Source: Lysobacter capsici (GTDB taxonomy: Bacteria > Pseudomonadota > Gammaproteobacteria > Xanthomonadales > Xanthomonadaceae). From it: a DNA stretch of 64,000 bases. Below are positions 8,539-16,936 of the stretch, one piece after another. The stretch is taken from the NCBI RefSeq assembly GCF_018732085.1, contig NZ_CP076103.1, positions 1,426,001 to 1,490,000 of the forward strand. Reading direction: 5' to 3'. Each line of letters begins with the position of its first letter. Within the stretch, counting starts at the first letter, position 1. The notes beneath the pieces were generated by a model. That model was not told where the DNA came from. It did not search any database and saw only the letters and a program-made list of their open reading frames with translations. Position numbers and translations under genes: made by a program.

Positions 8539-9279
8539 CTAAGGAAGGTGAGTGGATACCGTGTTGGATTCCACCGCTTCATCGCACCACTGTTGTATCG
8601 CGCTCGCCGCTTGCGCAGGAACGGCTTGCAGCACGAAATGCGGCGCGTCGAGCTTGACGCAGCCAGTCTGCGGCCGCGCCTGCTGGATCACAGACAGACT
8701 GTCGCGGCCGACCAGCCGGTCGTGCGCCGCACGCAGATAAAGCATCGGCAGATCGATCTCGCCCAGCGCGGCGGTCGCGTCGACGCCGCGGACCGCATCG
8801 AGCCGATGCGCGAGCACCGCGGGCTGCACGGCATTCAATGTCGCCCGGATGCGCGCGCGCCATCGCGCGTCCGACCAGCGGCCGAGCATCATCTGCGCGA
8901 CCAGCCAACCCGGGACGCGCGACACCGGCAGCTTCGTCGCCCAACGCGGCAACATCGCCGCCGACCAGGGCGACCCCGGCGGTCGCGGCGCGCGCGCGAA
9001 CGAGGCGCACAGCACCAACCCGGCCAGATGCGGCGGACGTTGCGCGGCCAACGCGATCGCCACCGGCCCGGAGAAGGATTCGCCGAGCAACAGGTAAGGC
9101 CGGTCGGTCGGCAATTGCGGATGCACGAATTCTGCAAGCTCGGCGTAACCCAGCCTGCGATCGCGCGGATAGGCGATGACCTGGGTGTCGAAGCGCGGCG
9201 CCATCGCCGCGACGAACTCGTCCAGCAAGGCGCCGGTGCCGTCCATGCCAGGCAGGACGAGGCAGCGCATCGCGGTCAT
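8539..9279 (-). CDS. Alpha/beta-hydrolase fold protein
   Basis: A 246-aa cytoplasmic protein starting MTAMRCLVLPGMDGTGALLD. The oxyanion region is LPGMDGTG, the nucleophile elbow is GESFSGP with Ser68, and the C-terminal catalytic His is in LDAPHFVLQ. It has no signal peptide. The ATG overlaps the TGA of the preceding zinc-ribbon gene (ATGA, 9276-9279), so the two are coupled. The family is broad (esterases, thioesterases); no substrate can be proposed. Confidence 0.83.
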   Translation of the reverse strand: MTAMRCLVLPGMDGTGALLDEFVAAMAPRFDTQVIAYPRDRRLGYAELAEFVHPQLPTDRPYLLLGESFSGPVAIALAAQRPPHLAGLVLCASFARAPRPPGSPWSAAMLPRWATKLPVSRVPGWLVAQMMLGRWSDARWRARIRATLNAVQPAVLAHRLDAVRGVDATAALGEIDLPMLYLRAAHDRLVGRDSLSVIQQARPQTGCVKLDAPHFVLQAVPAQAASAIQQWCDEAVESNTVSTHLP

Positions 9280-9941
9280 GACGCGCGCGGTTGCTCCAGT
9301 TTCGCGGCCAGGCGGTCCAGGGCCTTGAGCATCATCGCGCGGTGGCGCGCGAGTTTCATCCAGGTCGGCAGGCGCGAGATCATGGTCTTGTTGCCGGCCG
9401 TGCGGTATCGCTCGCGTTGGTCGGCGGCGATGTAGCGCCTGAGTTCGTCGATGTGTTCGATGTTGTAGGCCCACAACAGGCCGGCGCGGGTGCGTTCGAT
9501 CAACCGCAGCGGCAGGCCGAAATGCGGGTCGTGGCCTTCGCGGTCGCGTTCGCGCTGCGCCTGCACCGCGACCTCGCTGCTGCGACGGCAGATCGGGCAC
9601 CGCACCGCGACCGGATCGGCCGAAGGCCGCTGTTGGTATTCGTTGAGCGCGATCGCGATCGCGCCGCTCGTGCGTTGAACCTGATTCACGTACAGCCATT
9701 GGTGGCCGCAATAGCCGCAGGGACGGCGGCCGATCAGCCGCACCTGGCCCAGCCAATCGTCGCGTTCGCTATGCGCCTGGAGCCGGCAATGCGCGCATCG
9801 GAACACCGTGGTCCATCGCCGTTGCGCCAAGCTGGCGCGGACGACGCCGGCGTGACCGCAGCGCGGGCACGACACCTCGACGCGCTCGGCGAACGAGGTC
9901 AGCCACAGGCCGCCGTCGCGATGTCGGACCGGCTCGCTCAC
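9276..9941 (-). CDS. Multi-zinc-ribbon hypothetical protein
   Basis: A 221-aa soluble protein with four CxxC pairs: C25/C28 (CPRC), C49/C52 (CAHC), C75/C78 (CGYC) and C115/C118 (CPIC). They could build two four-cysteine zinc ribbons, or rubredoxin-like knuckles. The C-terminal half is helical and basic (GNKTMISRLPTWMKLARHR). It may bind nucleic acid or act as a structural adaptor; this is inference. It lies 7 bp after the serine dehydratase stop and is coupled to the next hydrolase gene. Confidence 0.75.
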   Translation of the reverse strand: MSEPVRHRDGGLWLTSFAERVEVSCPRCGHAGVVRASLAQRRWTTVFRCAHCRLQAHSERDDWLGQVRLIGRRPCGYCGHQWLYVNQVQRTSGAIAIALNEYQQRPSADPVAVRCPICRRSSEVAVQAQRERDREGHDPHFGLPLRLIERTRAGLLWAYNIEHIDELRRYIAADQRERYRTAGNKTMISRLPTWMKLARHRAMMLKALDRLAAKLEQPRAS

Positions 9942-9948
9942 CGCGCGC

Positions 9949-11352
9949 TCAGCACTCGATGACGTTGACCGCCAGGCCGCCGCGCGAGGTTTCCTTGTAC
10001 TTGTCCTGCATGTCGCGGCCGGTGTCGCGCATGGTCTTGATCACCTTGTCCAGGCTGACCTTGTGCTTGCCGTCGCCGCGCATCGCCATGCGGTAAGCGT
10101 TGATCGCCTTGACCGCGCCCATCGCGTTGCGTTCGATACAGGGGATCTGCACCAGGCCGCCGATCGGATCGCAGGTCAGGCCGAGGTTGTGTTCCATGCC
10201 GATCTCGGCGGCGTTCTCGATCTGGCTGGTGGTGCCGCCGAGCGCGGCGACCAGGCCGGCGGCGGCCATCGAACAGGCCACGCCGACTTCGCCCTGGCAG
10301 CCGACTTCGGCGCCGCTGATCGAGGCGTTTTCCTTGTACAAGATGCCGACCGCGGCCGCGGTCAACAGGAAATTGCGCACGCCCTGCAGGTTGGCGCCGG
10401 GGCAGAAGCGGTCGTAGTAATGCAGCACCGAGGGAATGATGCCGGCCGCGCCGTTGGTCGGCGCGGTGACGACGCGGCCGCCGGCGGCGTTTTCTTCGTT
10501 GACCGCGAGCGCGTACAGGTTGACCCAGTCGAGCACGGTCAGCGGGTCGCGCATCGCCGCCTCGGGTTTGGTCGACAGTTCGGCGAACAAGGCCGGCGCG
10601 CGACGCGACACGTGCAGGCCGCCGGGCAGGGTGCCGGTCTGGCGGATGCCGCGCGCCACGCAGGCCTGCATCGCGTTCCAGATTTCGTCCAGGCCGGCGT
10701 TGATCTGCTCGTCGGTGCGCCACACGCGCTCGTTGGCCATCATCATCTCGGCGATGGTCAGGCCGCTGCTGGCCGCTTGCGCGAGCAATTGGTCGCCGGA
10801 ATGGAACGGATACGGCTGATCGGTGGTGTCGGCGACGATGCGGTCTTCGGCCGCTTCGTCCTGGTTGACCACGAAGCCGCCGCCGACCGAGTAGTAGTCG
10901 CGCGTGGCGATCACGTTGCCGTCGGCGTCGAACGCGGTGAAGCGCATGCCGTTGGTGTGGAACGGCAGCTTCTGCCGCTTGTTCATGATCAGGTCGTGCT
11001 TCTCGTCGAAGCCGATCTCGTGACGGCCGAACAGATTGATGCGCTTGCTCTTGCGGATGCGTTCGAGCGCGGCGGGGATGATGTCGGGATCGATCTGGTT
11101 CGGCCAATGGCCTTCCAGGCCCATCAGCACGGCCTTGTCGGTGCCGTGGCCGCGCCCGGTCAGGGCCAGCGAGCCGAACACCTCGGCGCGCACGCGCGCG
11201 GTGCGGGCGAGGTCGGCGCCGGGTTCGCCGCTGCCGTTGCCTTCGATCAGCCAGCGCTCGATGAAGCGCGCCGCGGCGCGCATCGGGCCGACGGTGTGCG
11301 AGGAACTCGGGCCGATGCCGATCTTGAACAGGTCGAAACTGCTGACTGCCAC
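9949..11352 (-). CDS. sdaA: L-serine dehydratase (iron-sulfur type, single chain)
   Basis: A 467-aa protein starting at GTG with VAVSSFDLFKIGIGPSSSHT; the GPSSSHTVGPM motif is characteristic. It deaminates L-serine to pyruvate and ammonia using a catalytic [4Fe-4S] cluster; conserved cysteines include those in EVGCQGEVGVACSMAAAG and LTCDPIGGLVQIPC. Length fits the fused alpha/beta type II enzymes of gammaproteobacteria. It is the first gene of a leftward group of three (zinc-ribbon protein and hydrolase follow). Confidence 0.95.
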   Translation of the reverse strand: MAVSSFDLFKIGIGPSSSHTVGPMRAAARFIERWLIEGNGSGEPGADLARTARVRAEVFGSLALTGRGHGTDKAVLMGLEGHWPNQIDPDIIPAALERIRKSKRINLFGRHEIGFDEKHDLIMNKRQKLPFHTNGMRFTAFDADGNVIATRDYYSVGGGFVVNQDEAAEDRIVADTTDQPYPFHSGDQLLAQAASSGLTIAEMMMANERVWRTDEQINAGLDEIWNAMQACVARGIRQTGTLPGGLHVSRRAPALFAELSTKPEAAMRDPLTVLDWVNLYALAVNEENAAGGRVVTAPTNGAAGIIPSVLHYYDRFCPGANLQGVRNFLLTAAAVGILYKENASISGAEVGCQGEVGVACSMAAAGLVAALGGTTSQIENAAEIGMEHNLGLTCDPIGGLVQIPCIERNAMGAVKAINAYRMAMRGDGKHKVSLDKVIKTMRDTGRDMQDKYKETSRGGLAVNVIEC

Positions 11353-11539
11353 GGGCTTGCTGCTCCAACGAAGGGGGTCGGGCGTTGCTGGCGTGCCGCG
11401 CGGACCGGCGTGCTGGATCCGGCCGCGGGGGCGTTAAGCGGCTTATTCTACGCGCGCCCTGCTGCTGCGAGTGCTGCGCTGTTCACGAGCGCTGTATCGA
11501 CGGCGGCGGGTTTTCCCGCCATACCGCAGCGAATTGACG

Positions 11540-11803
11540 ATGAGCCCGAAGCCGACTGTGCTGACTTTGTTCCAACGCGACGATTGCCATCTGTGCGACC
11601 TGGCGCTGGCGGTGCTGGCGCGGGCGCGGGCGCCGGAGTTCGACTCGGTGTTCATCGATGACGATGAGGCGTTGGAGGCGCGGTATGGGGAGCGGGTGCC
11701 GGTATTGCGCGACGAGGGACGCGGGATGGAGTTGGATTGGCCGTTCGATGCGGCGCAGGTGGCGCTGTGGCTGGAGCGGGTCGACGCCGACTCGGCGACA
11801 TGA
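11540..11803 (+). CDS. Glutaredoxin-family (DUF836) protein
   Basis: An 87-aa protein starting MSPKPTVLTLFQRDDCHLCD. The thioredoxin-fold start with a CHLC redox motif (C16/C19) and the cis-Pro-type segment ERVPVL are typical of the small DUF836 glutaredoxin-like family. It is probably a cytosolic thiol-disulfide protein. An upstream in-frame start exists, but this ATG gives the family's normal length. It stands alone. Confidence 0.88.
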   Translation: MSPKPTVLTLFQRDDCHLCDLALAVLARARAPEFDSVFIDDDEALEARYGERVPVLRDEGRGMELDWPFDAAQVALWLERVDADSAT

Positions 11804-12087
11804 GGACGACGCATGCGCCGGGAAGGTATTGCGATGAAACCTTCGCGTGCGTTCGCTTCGGTCGCGCAGGGACCTGAAGACGAGGGTTTCTTTCGCCCGG
11901 ATGCCGACACCGGCCCGTAATGCGGCGCCCCGCTTATCCTTGCGTCGAAGTTGCTGCGGGCAACTTCGCAGTCGAGACGGTCTGGGCCAAGTCCGGCACC
12001 GATCGAGCGATCGAGCCACGCCGCCCTTCTCGCGGTCAGGCCATTGCTAACCCCTGCGGGCAGCGTGCTGCCGCAGTCACGGCGCCG

Positions 12088-13383
12088 TCAGCCCGGCGTC
12101 GGAGCGTTCAGCGCGGCCCATTGCCGCGGAGCCGGCGCGGCGACATCGAACACCCCGCTGCCGGGACGATGCAATGCCAGGGCCCAGGCGGCGTATTGAC
12201 GCGCGGGCTGCTGGCCGTCGCGCAGCAGGGCCTGCCAGGCCTCGGGAGTGCTGGCGCGGCCCGCCAGCAGTCTCGGCTCGCTCAAGCGGCCGCGATGAGT
12301 GTTCCACCATGCGGCGAACGCCTCGGGATCGGGATGCCAGCCGTCGCCTTCGTCGTCGGTTTCTTCATCGTCGCTGTCGACGGCCGCGTCGGCGGCCGCC
12401 AAGTCGCCGGCCTGGGCCGGGCTCGGATCGTCTGGCGACGGATTGGCCTGGACCGGCTCGGCGGCGAGCGCTTCGCGTTCCGCGCCAGTGAGGTGCATGA
12501 AGGCCGAAGCGGCCGCGGCTGCAATCGCGGGGTCGCGGACCCAGTCGATCAAGCGGGGAATCCAGCGGGCGGCGCCGGCCGCGCGGATCAGCGCGATACG
12601 CAACTCGGGCCGCAGATCGTCCTCGCCGATCAGGGAATCGATCTCCGGCGCGCTCAACCGCAGCCCCAGGACGGTCAGCGCGAGCGGCGTGGCTTGGCCG
12701 TGCCGCAGCGCTTCGAGCAAGCGCGGCAGCCCGTGGTCGTCGCCGAGCAAGGCCAGCGCGCAGGCCGCGGCTGTCCGACACGCCGCATCCGTATCGTCCA
12801 GCGCCGCATGCAGGCGCCACGAGGCGTCGCGATCGCCGGTCTGTCCGGCATGCAGCAGGACCTGCGCGCGCAGGTGCGGATCGGGGTCGTGCGACAAGGC
12901 ATCGAAGGCGTCGCCCAGGCTGTGCCGATGGAACGAATGCGCGGCCACGGCCAGGCGGCGCAGGCGCGGATCGGGGCTGTCGAGCCACGCCGACGCCGAT
13001 GCCGCCACGCACGACCACGGAAGCCATCGGCAAGCATCGATCAGGCCGGCGAAGGTCTCGGTGGCGTCTTCGATCGATGCCAGCAATTCGTCCCAGCGCG
13101 TGCCGGCGCGGTCGGTCGCGGCGCGGTCGAATGCGAGGACCGCGCACACGAACGCCTCGCCGGGCATCCGCCAACGCGCAAGCTCGGCCAGCGCCTGGCG
13201 CCATCCGGCCTCGCCGTTGACCCGCAGGCCTTCCAGGTTGGCTTCGAGCAGGCCGTCGCCGTGCGCGAGTTCGTCCAGGTCGAACTCGGGCGAGCGCGAT
13301 CCCTCGTCGCGGAACTGCCAATAGAACGCGGCGTCGGACGCGTGTTGATAGACGACGATCGCGATGGTCGCAAGCGCGGTCAT
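12088..13383 (-). CDS. TIGR02270 family HEAT-repeat protein, type VI secretion associated
   Basis: A 431-aa protein starting MTALATIAIVVYQHASDAAF. It begins with the VxxQHAxxAAFxW signature typical of TIGR02270 proteins, followed by several HEAT-like helical repeats (ASWRLHAALDDTDAACRTAA, PRLLEALRHG) and an acidic linker (DSDDEETDDEGDGW) near residue 350. This family is found with VgrG/PAAR effector modules but has no proven role. Its ATG overlaps the TGA of a broken upstream frame (13380-13383), so it is the last gene of the island operon and was coupled to a gene that is now a pseudogene. Confidence 0.82.
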   Translation of the reverse strand: MTALATIAIVVYQHASDAAFYWQFRDEGSRSPEFDLDELAHGDGLLEANLEGLRVNGEAGWRQALAELARWRMPGEAFVCAVLAFDRAATDRAGTRWDELLASIEDATETFAGLIDACRWLPWSCVAASASAWLDSPDPRLRRLAVAAHSFHRHSLGDAFDALSHDPDPHLRAQVLLHAGQTGDRDASWRLHAALDDTDAACRTAAACALALLGDDHGLPRLLEALRHGQATPLALTVLGLRLSAPEIDSLIGEDDLRPELRIALIRAAGAARWIPRLIDWVRDPAIAAAAASAFMHLTGAEREALAAEPVQANPSPDDPSPAQAGDLAAADAAVDSDDEETDDEGDGWHPDPEAFAAWWNTHRGRLSEPRLLAGRASTPEAWQALLRDGQQPARQYAAWALALHRPGSGVFDVAAPAPRQWAALNAPTPG

Positions 13384-14207
13384 GCGGACGGCTTCTTGGC
13401 CTGATCGCGTGCGAGCGTGGCGAGATCGAACAGCAGCCGCCATTGCCGGCCATCGTGCAGCGCCGAACCGAATTCGGGCGAGCGCATAGGTCGCTCAGTT
13501 GCCCGATCGCCGTGGCCCACAGCGCGTAGCTGAACGATCGCCCCGCCTTCCGCGCCACGCCCTGGGGACGCCGCCAGCCACAGCCACACCCCGGCCCCAA
13601 AGGATCGGCCGGTGCATCGAAATCGTCGCCCGCGACCGTCCGCGGCGTCGCGCCGCTCGCTCGCGCGGCGGCGGGTTGCGACGCGCCGGCGGCCGTCGCG
13701 CCGGACAGCGCCGTCGCAGCGCCGCTGCGCGCCGCAGCCGCGTGCGCGCGCGGCCAGCGTCTTCAGCCGCGTGACCGCGCCGCGGCGCGGTTGGTCCAGG
13801 CGTTGGGATCGGCGCAGGTCGCAGGCCGCCGCTGGCGTACAGATGGCCGAACAGCGTCTTCAGCCGCGTGACCGCGCCGCGGCGCGTCCAGGCTGCGGCG
13901 TTCAGGTGATCGCCGCCGCCGCGTCATCGGCGAGGTCCACGCCGACGAAACGCTCCTGCGGCTTCAGGCTGACGCCCGCGTGCAGGTCGCGCATGCCGGT
14001 CATGCGGGTCCATCCCCAGGCGTCGTCGGGCTCGTCGAGAAAGCACGACACGATGCTGGTGGTGCGCTGCTCGTCGGGCGGCGGCGAGCGGGCGTCGTCG
14101 TACGACGACAGCAAGGTCCAGTAAAGGATGTTGCGGTCGCGGACCACGCAGTCGATGACGTGGTAGCCGTGAAAATGCTCTTTGTAGTCTTTTTCGCGCA
14201 GGATCAT
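13380..14207 (-). pseudogene. Broken beta-propeller-like gene of the VgrG island
   Basis: The start is intact: MILREKDYKEHFHGYHVIDC to ERFVGVDLADD (about 98 residues), as in long propeller-type proteins seen beside DUF4150 effectors. Then the frame breaks: the expected RRGAVTRLKTLFGHLYASGG continues in another frame from about 13895 to 13815, and an end-like segment (GSALHDGRQWRLLFDL to AKKPSA, stop 13380-13382) lies in a further frame. A 35-bp exact duplication 97 bp apart (not a multiple of 3) lies inside. I read all parts as one ancestral gene with an internal deletion and frameshifts. Alternatively it is a short gene ending at 13902 followed by debris. Confidence 0.6.
13755..13886. repeat. 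35-bp direct repeat inside the pseudogene
   Basis: The same 35 bases, beginning CAGCGTCTTCAGCCGCGTGA, occur at 13755-13789 and 13852-13886. In the leftward frame each encodes the RRGAVTRLKTL segment. The 97-bp offset shifts frame, which fits a duplication or slippage event that inactivated the gene. Confidence 0.85.
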
Positions 14208-14216
14208 GGAGGCGCC

Positions 14217-15773
14217 TTATCGATTCTTGCCCGTGGACGTGGATGGCGAGGGCGTTCCGCCCGCGGTACCCGCGGCCGCTTTCATGTTGCCGGTGCATTT
14301 GTTCTTGTAGTAACCGTCGAGCTGCGCCTTGAGGCATTTCTCGTCGCACAGCGATTCGGGAAAGGTGTCGTAGAAACTCTCGATGGCCATGTTGCGGGCT
14401 TTCTTGTAACCGATCTGTTCGCCGCCGCCGAACAAGGCGTATCCGTCCTTCTGGTTCTGGACGATCTTGCTCAGGTTGCGGTGGATGGCGCCGTGCGAGC
14501 CGTGCGAGTTGTTGGTGCCTTCCACGCAGATGGTCGGCGCGTCGGCATGCACGTAGCCCGGACAACCGGCGGCGACCATTTCCTCCGGAATCAGATGGTG
14601 CCCGGTCTGCCCGGGGCAGCAGCCCTGGCCGGTGAGGCTGTCGGTCTTGCCGTAGGGCACCATCGCGCAGCGGCGCGCGCGCGCGCAACCGTCGGCCTTG
14701 GCCGCCATCGACATGAAATCCGCGGCGGCCTTTTGCGGATCGTTGCGCACGTTCTGGCTGAACCGGTCCAGCTCCTCGGCGACGTTCTTGAAGTCGGCCA
14801 CCTGCTGCTTGATCTTGTCGATCTCCTGGTAGATCTGATACCCGTCGACCACGCCCGAACCGACCGTGACCAGGGTGTCGCCGACGTTCCAGATGGTCGC
14901 CGCGGCTTCGGTGAACGCCGCGCCCACGCCGCCGATCGCCGCGCCGCCGGCCGCCACCACCCATTTCGCGCCGGCGCGCGCGGCCAGCCGGCCGCCCTTT
15001 TTCTGCGCCATTTCCAGCACTTCCTGGGTGACCTTGCCCTTGAGTTCCTCCAGCGCGGCTTCGGCCGCGCCGGTGAGGTCGCCCTTGAGTTCCTCGATCT
15101 TGTTGAGAAAATCCTCATGGCCCGTGGCGCTGGGCTTGATCCAGAGGAAGTCGCAGTTCTCGCGCATCCAGCTGGTGTTGTCGGTGCCGCCCTTGGACAG
15201 CGTCTTGCTGTGCTTGGCGTACTTCGGGCCGAGCAGGCGCTTGAAGCTGGAGCGGCGCTTGGGCTTGTCCTTGTTGTGTTGTTCGTCCTCCGGGCCGCAC
15301 TCTTCCTTGATCTTCTTCTTGTCGTTGGCGCAGGCGGCCGCGGCGTCGGGCGTGTCCATGTACACCGTCGGCGGCGTATTGGCCGGCGAGCCGTGGTTCT
15401 GGGTGATCTTGTCCTGATGGCGGGTGACGTTGAGACCTTCGGCCTTGACGTTCATGGACCAGCTGATGAAGTAGGCCTTGCCCTTGATCTTCGAGGACAC
15501 CACGCCTTTCTTCAGCCCGGGCGTGGCCGGATCGTCGCCGATGCTGGTGCCGATGTAGGACTTGTTCTTGCGGCACACCGGATGCGAGCGCTTGACCAGC
15601 ACGGTGCGCGCGCCTTTCGCCAGGTCCTTGGCGAACGCGGTGTTGGGATACGGCACCGGCACGCCCGGCGGCGGCGGACCGGGGCTGAAGCACACGTCGG
15701 GAAAGGCCGTGGACTTGCCGTCGGCGGCCTTGCTGCAGATCTCGCGGTCGTTCGCGTAAACGTGGGTTTCCAT
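14217..15773 (-). CDS. PAAR-like (DUF4150) effector with C-terminal HNH/Tox-GHH2-type nuclease
   Basis: A 518-aa protein starting METHVYANDREICSKAADGK. Residues about 1-130 form a DUF4150 PAAR-like domain (FPDVCFSPGPPPPGVPVPYP, then NTAFAKDLAKGARTV), which caps the VgrG spike. A middle region with a Gly/Ala-rich hydrophobic stretch (AAGGAAIGGVGAAFTEAAAT) leads to a Cys-rich C-terminal domain with GQTGHHLIPEEM (H392, H393) and NNSHGSHGAIHRNL, the signature of HNH/endonuclease VII-like Tox-GHH2 toxins. It is probably a DNase delivered by the type VI system. The ATG lies 8 bp after the ketosynthase-like gene. No intact immunity gene follows. Confidence 0.87.
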   Translation of the reverse strand: METHVYANDREICSKAADGKSTAFPDVCFSPGPPPPGVPVPYPNTAFAKDLAKGARTVLVKRSHPVCRKNKSYIGTSIGDDPATPGLKKGVVSSKIKGKAYFISWSMNVKAEGLNVTRHQDKITQNHGSPANTPPTVYMDTPDAAAACANDKKKIKEECGPEDEQHNKDKPKRRSSFKRLLGPKYAKHSKTLSKGGTDNTSWMRENCDFLWIKPSATGHEDFLNKIEELKGDLTGAAEAALEELKGKVTQEVLEMAQKKGGRLAARAGAKWVVAAGGAAIGGVGAAFTEAAATIWNVGDTLVTVGSGVVDGYQIYQEIDKIKQQVADFKNVAEELDRFSQNVRNDPQKAAADFMSMAAKADGCARARRCAMVPYGKTDSLTGQGCCPGQTGHHLIPEEMVAAGCPGYVHADAPTICVEGTNNSHGSHGAIHRNLSKIVQNQKDGYALFGGGEQIGYKKARNMAIESFYDTFPESLCDEKCLKAQLDGYYKNKCTGNMKAAAGTAGGTPSPSTSTGKNR

Positions 15774-15781
15774 GGGCGTCC

Positions 15782-16936
15782 TCAGCTCGACGGCGACGTC
15801 GTCAGCACCAGCGCGGCGCGGTCGCCGTCGTCGTTGCTCAATTCGATCAAAAAGCGCGGGCCGGGCGCGTAGCCCTTGGTGATGGCGTCGTGGGCCACGG
15901 CCAGCAGCAACGGCCCGATCGCGGCGCCGACTTCGCCGATGCAGTCGGCCGGATGCCACAGCGCAATGGTCGAGCGGTGTTCGCGCAGGGTTCGCGCCAG
16001 CACCATCGCCAGTTCCTCGAAGAAGTATTCCTCTCCCGATGCGCTGACCAGGCGCGCATCGATCTGGTGCATGGCGCAGCCCGCGCAAGCGAGCGCGGCG
16101 GCGCTGGCTTGCGGCAACGCCTCGAAGCGCGACTTGCGCTCGGTGTCGAGCACGGTGATCGTTTCGAGCGCGCGCTCGCAGGCGCGGATGGTCAGTTGTC
16201 CCGGCCCCGCCGCCTGCGCCAGCCACACCGCCGCGGCGGCTTCTGCGGGAATGAAACCGTTGGAGTTGCCATCGGTCTGCAAGCGATCGCGGCGCAGGTA
16301 GTGATTGATCGCGCCGGCGTTGATCAGGCTGTCCACGCCGACGATGAGCACGCTCAGGCCGGCCTCGCGCGACAGCAGCGCCGTGGCGTGGGCCACCGCG
16401 TACGCGAGCGAGGCGCGATCGTGGCGGAATACGCGCGAATGCGCGTGGAAGCGCCAGCCGCGGCGCTCGCGGACCGCGTCCAGCGCCGCTTCGAGATGTT
16501 CGGGAACGCCGGCGCGCCCTGGGCTTGGCAGCAAGGTCAGCAAGACCACCGTGTCGAGCGCCGGCGACGGGTCGTCCAGGCTGTCGTTGCCCGCGGCGCG
16601 ATCGCCCAGGCAGTCCTCGAGCGCGCGTTCGAACAGGCGCGCGCAGCGGCTGGCGCCGCCGAGCTGCACGCCACGGTCGTCGTCGTGGTCGCCGCCGCCG
16701 TGCGCAGGATCGAGCAGATGCAGCGGCGCCTGCGCGGCGAGGATCGGTTCGCCCTGCACGTCGCGGAACGAGGATTCTTCGAAACGGTCGATGGCGCTGC
16801 GGATCGCGGCGCAGGCCTGCGCCGCCGACAGGCCGACCGCGCAGGCCACCCCGGTGCGCAGCACTCCCAGCGCCGGTGTCGATGCCGTTGCCGGCGCCGT
16901 TTGCGCGGCCGGCGTGGCGCGGCTCGGCAGGCTCAT
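15782..16936 (-). CDS. Ketosynthase-like (thiolase fold) protein of the VgrG island, probably non-catalytic
   Basis: A 384-aa protein starting MSLPSRATPAAQTAPATAST. It has the outline of a beta-ketoacyl synthase, such as LSVLIVGVDSLI, matching the VMVAGGTE-type strand. Where a ketosynthase carries its nucleophile Cys before the long helix, this protein reads FRHDRASLAYAVAHATALL, so the cysteine appears to be missing. Such proteins recur between DUF2169 and DUF4150 genes and are thought to be adaptors or accessory proteins. The ATG overlaps the DUF2169 stop (ATGA, 16933-16936). Confidence 0.8.
   Translation of the reverse strand: MSLPSRATPAAQTAPATASTPALGVLRTGVACAVGLSAAQACAAIRSAIDRFEESSFRDVQGEPILAAQAPLHLLDPAHGGGDHDDDRGVQLGGASRCARLFERALEDCLGDRAAGNDSLDDPSPALDTVVLLTLLPSPGRAGVPEHLEAALDAVRERRGWRFHAHSRVFRHDRASLAYAVAHATALLSREAGLSVLIVGVDSLINAGAINHYLRRDRLQTDGNSNGFIPAEAAAAVWLAQAAGPGQLTIRACERALETITVLDTERKSRFEALPQASAAALACAGCAMHQIDARLVSASGEEYFFEELAMVLARTLREHRSTIALWHPADCIGEVGAAIGPLLLAVAHDAITKGYAPGPRFLIELSNDDGDRAALVLTTSPSS

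Noticed and set aside
10063..11661. 532-aa rightward frame opposite serine dehydratase
   Set aside because: Antisense shadow; no motifs, and the leftward gene is certain.
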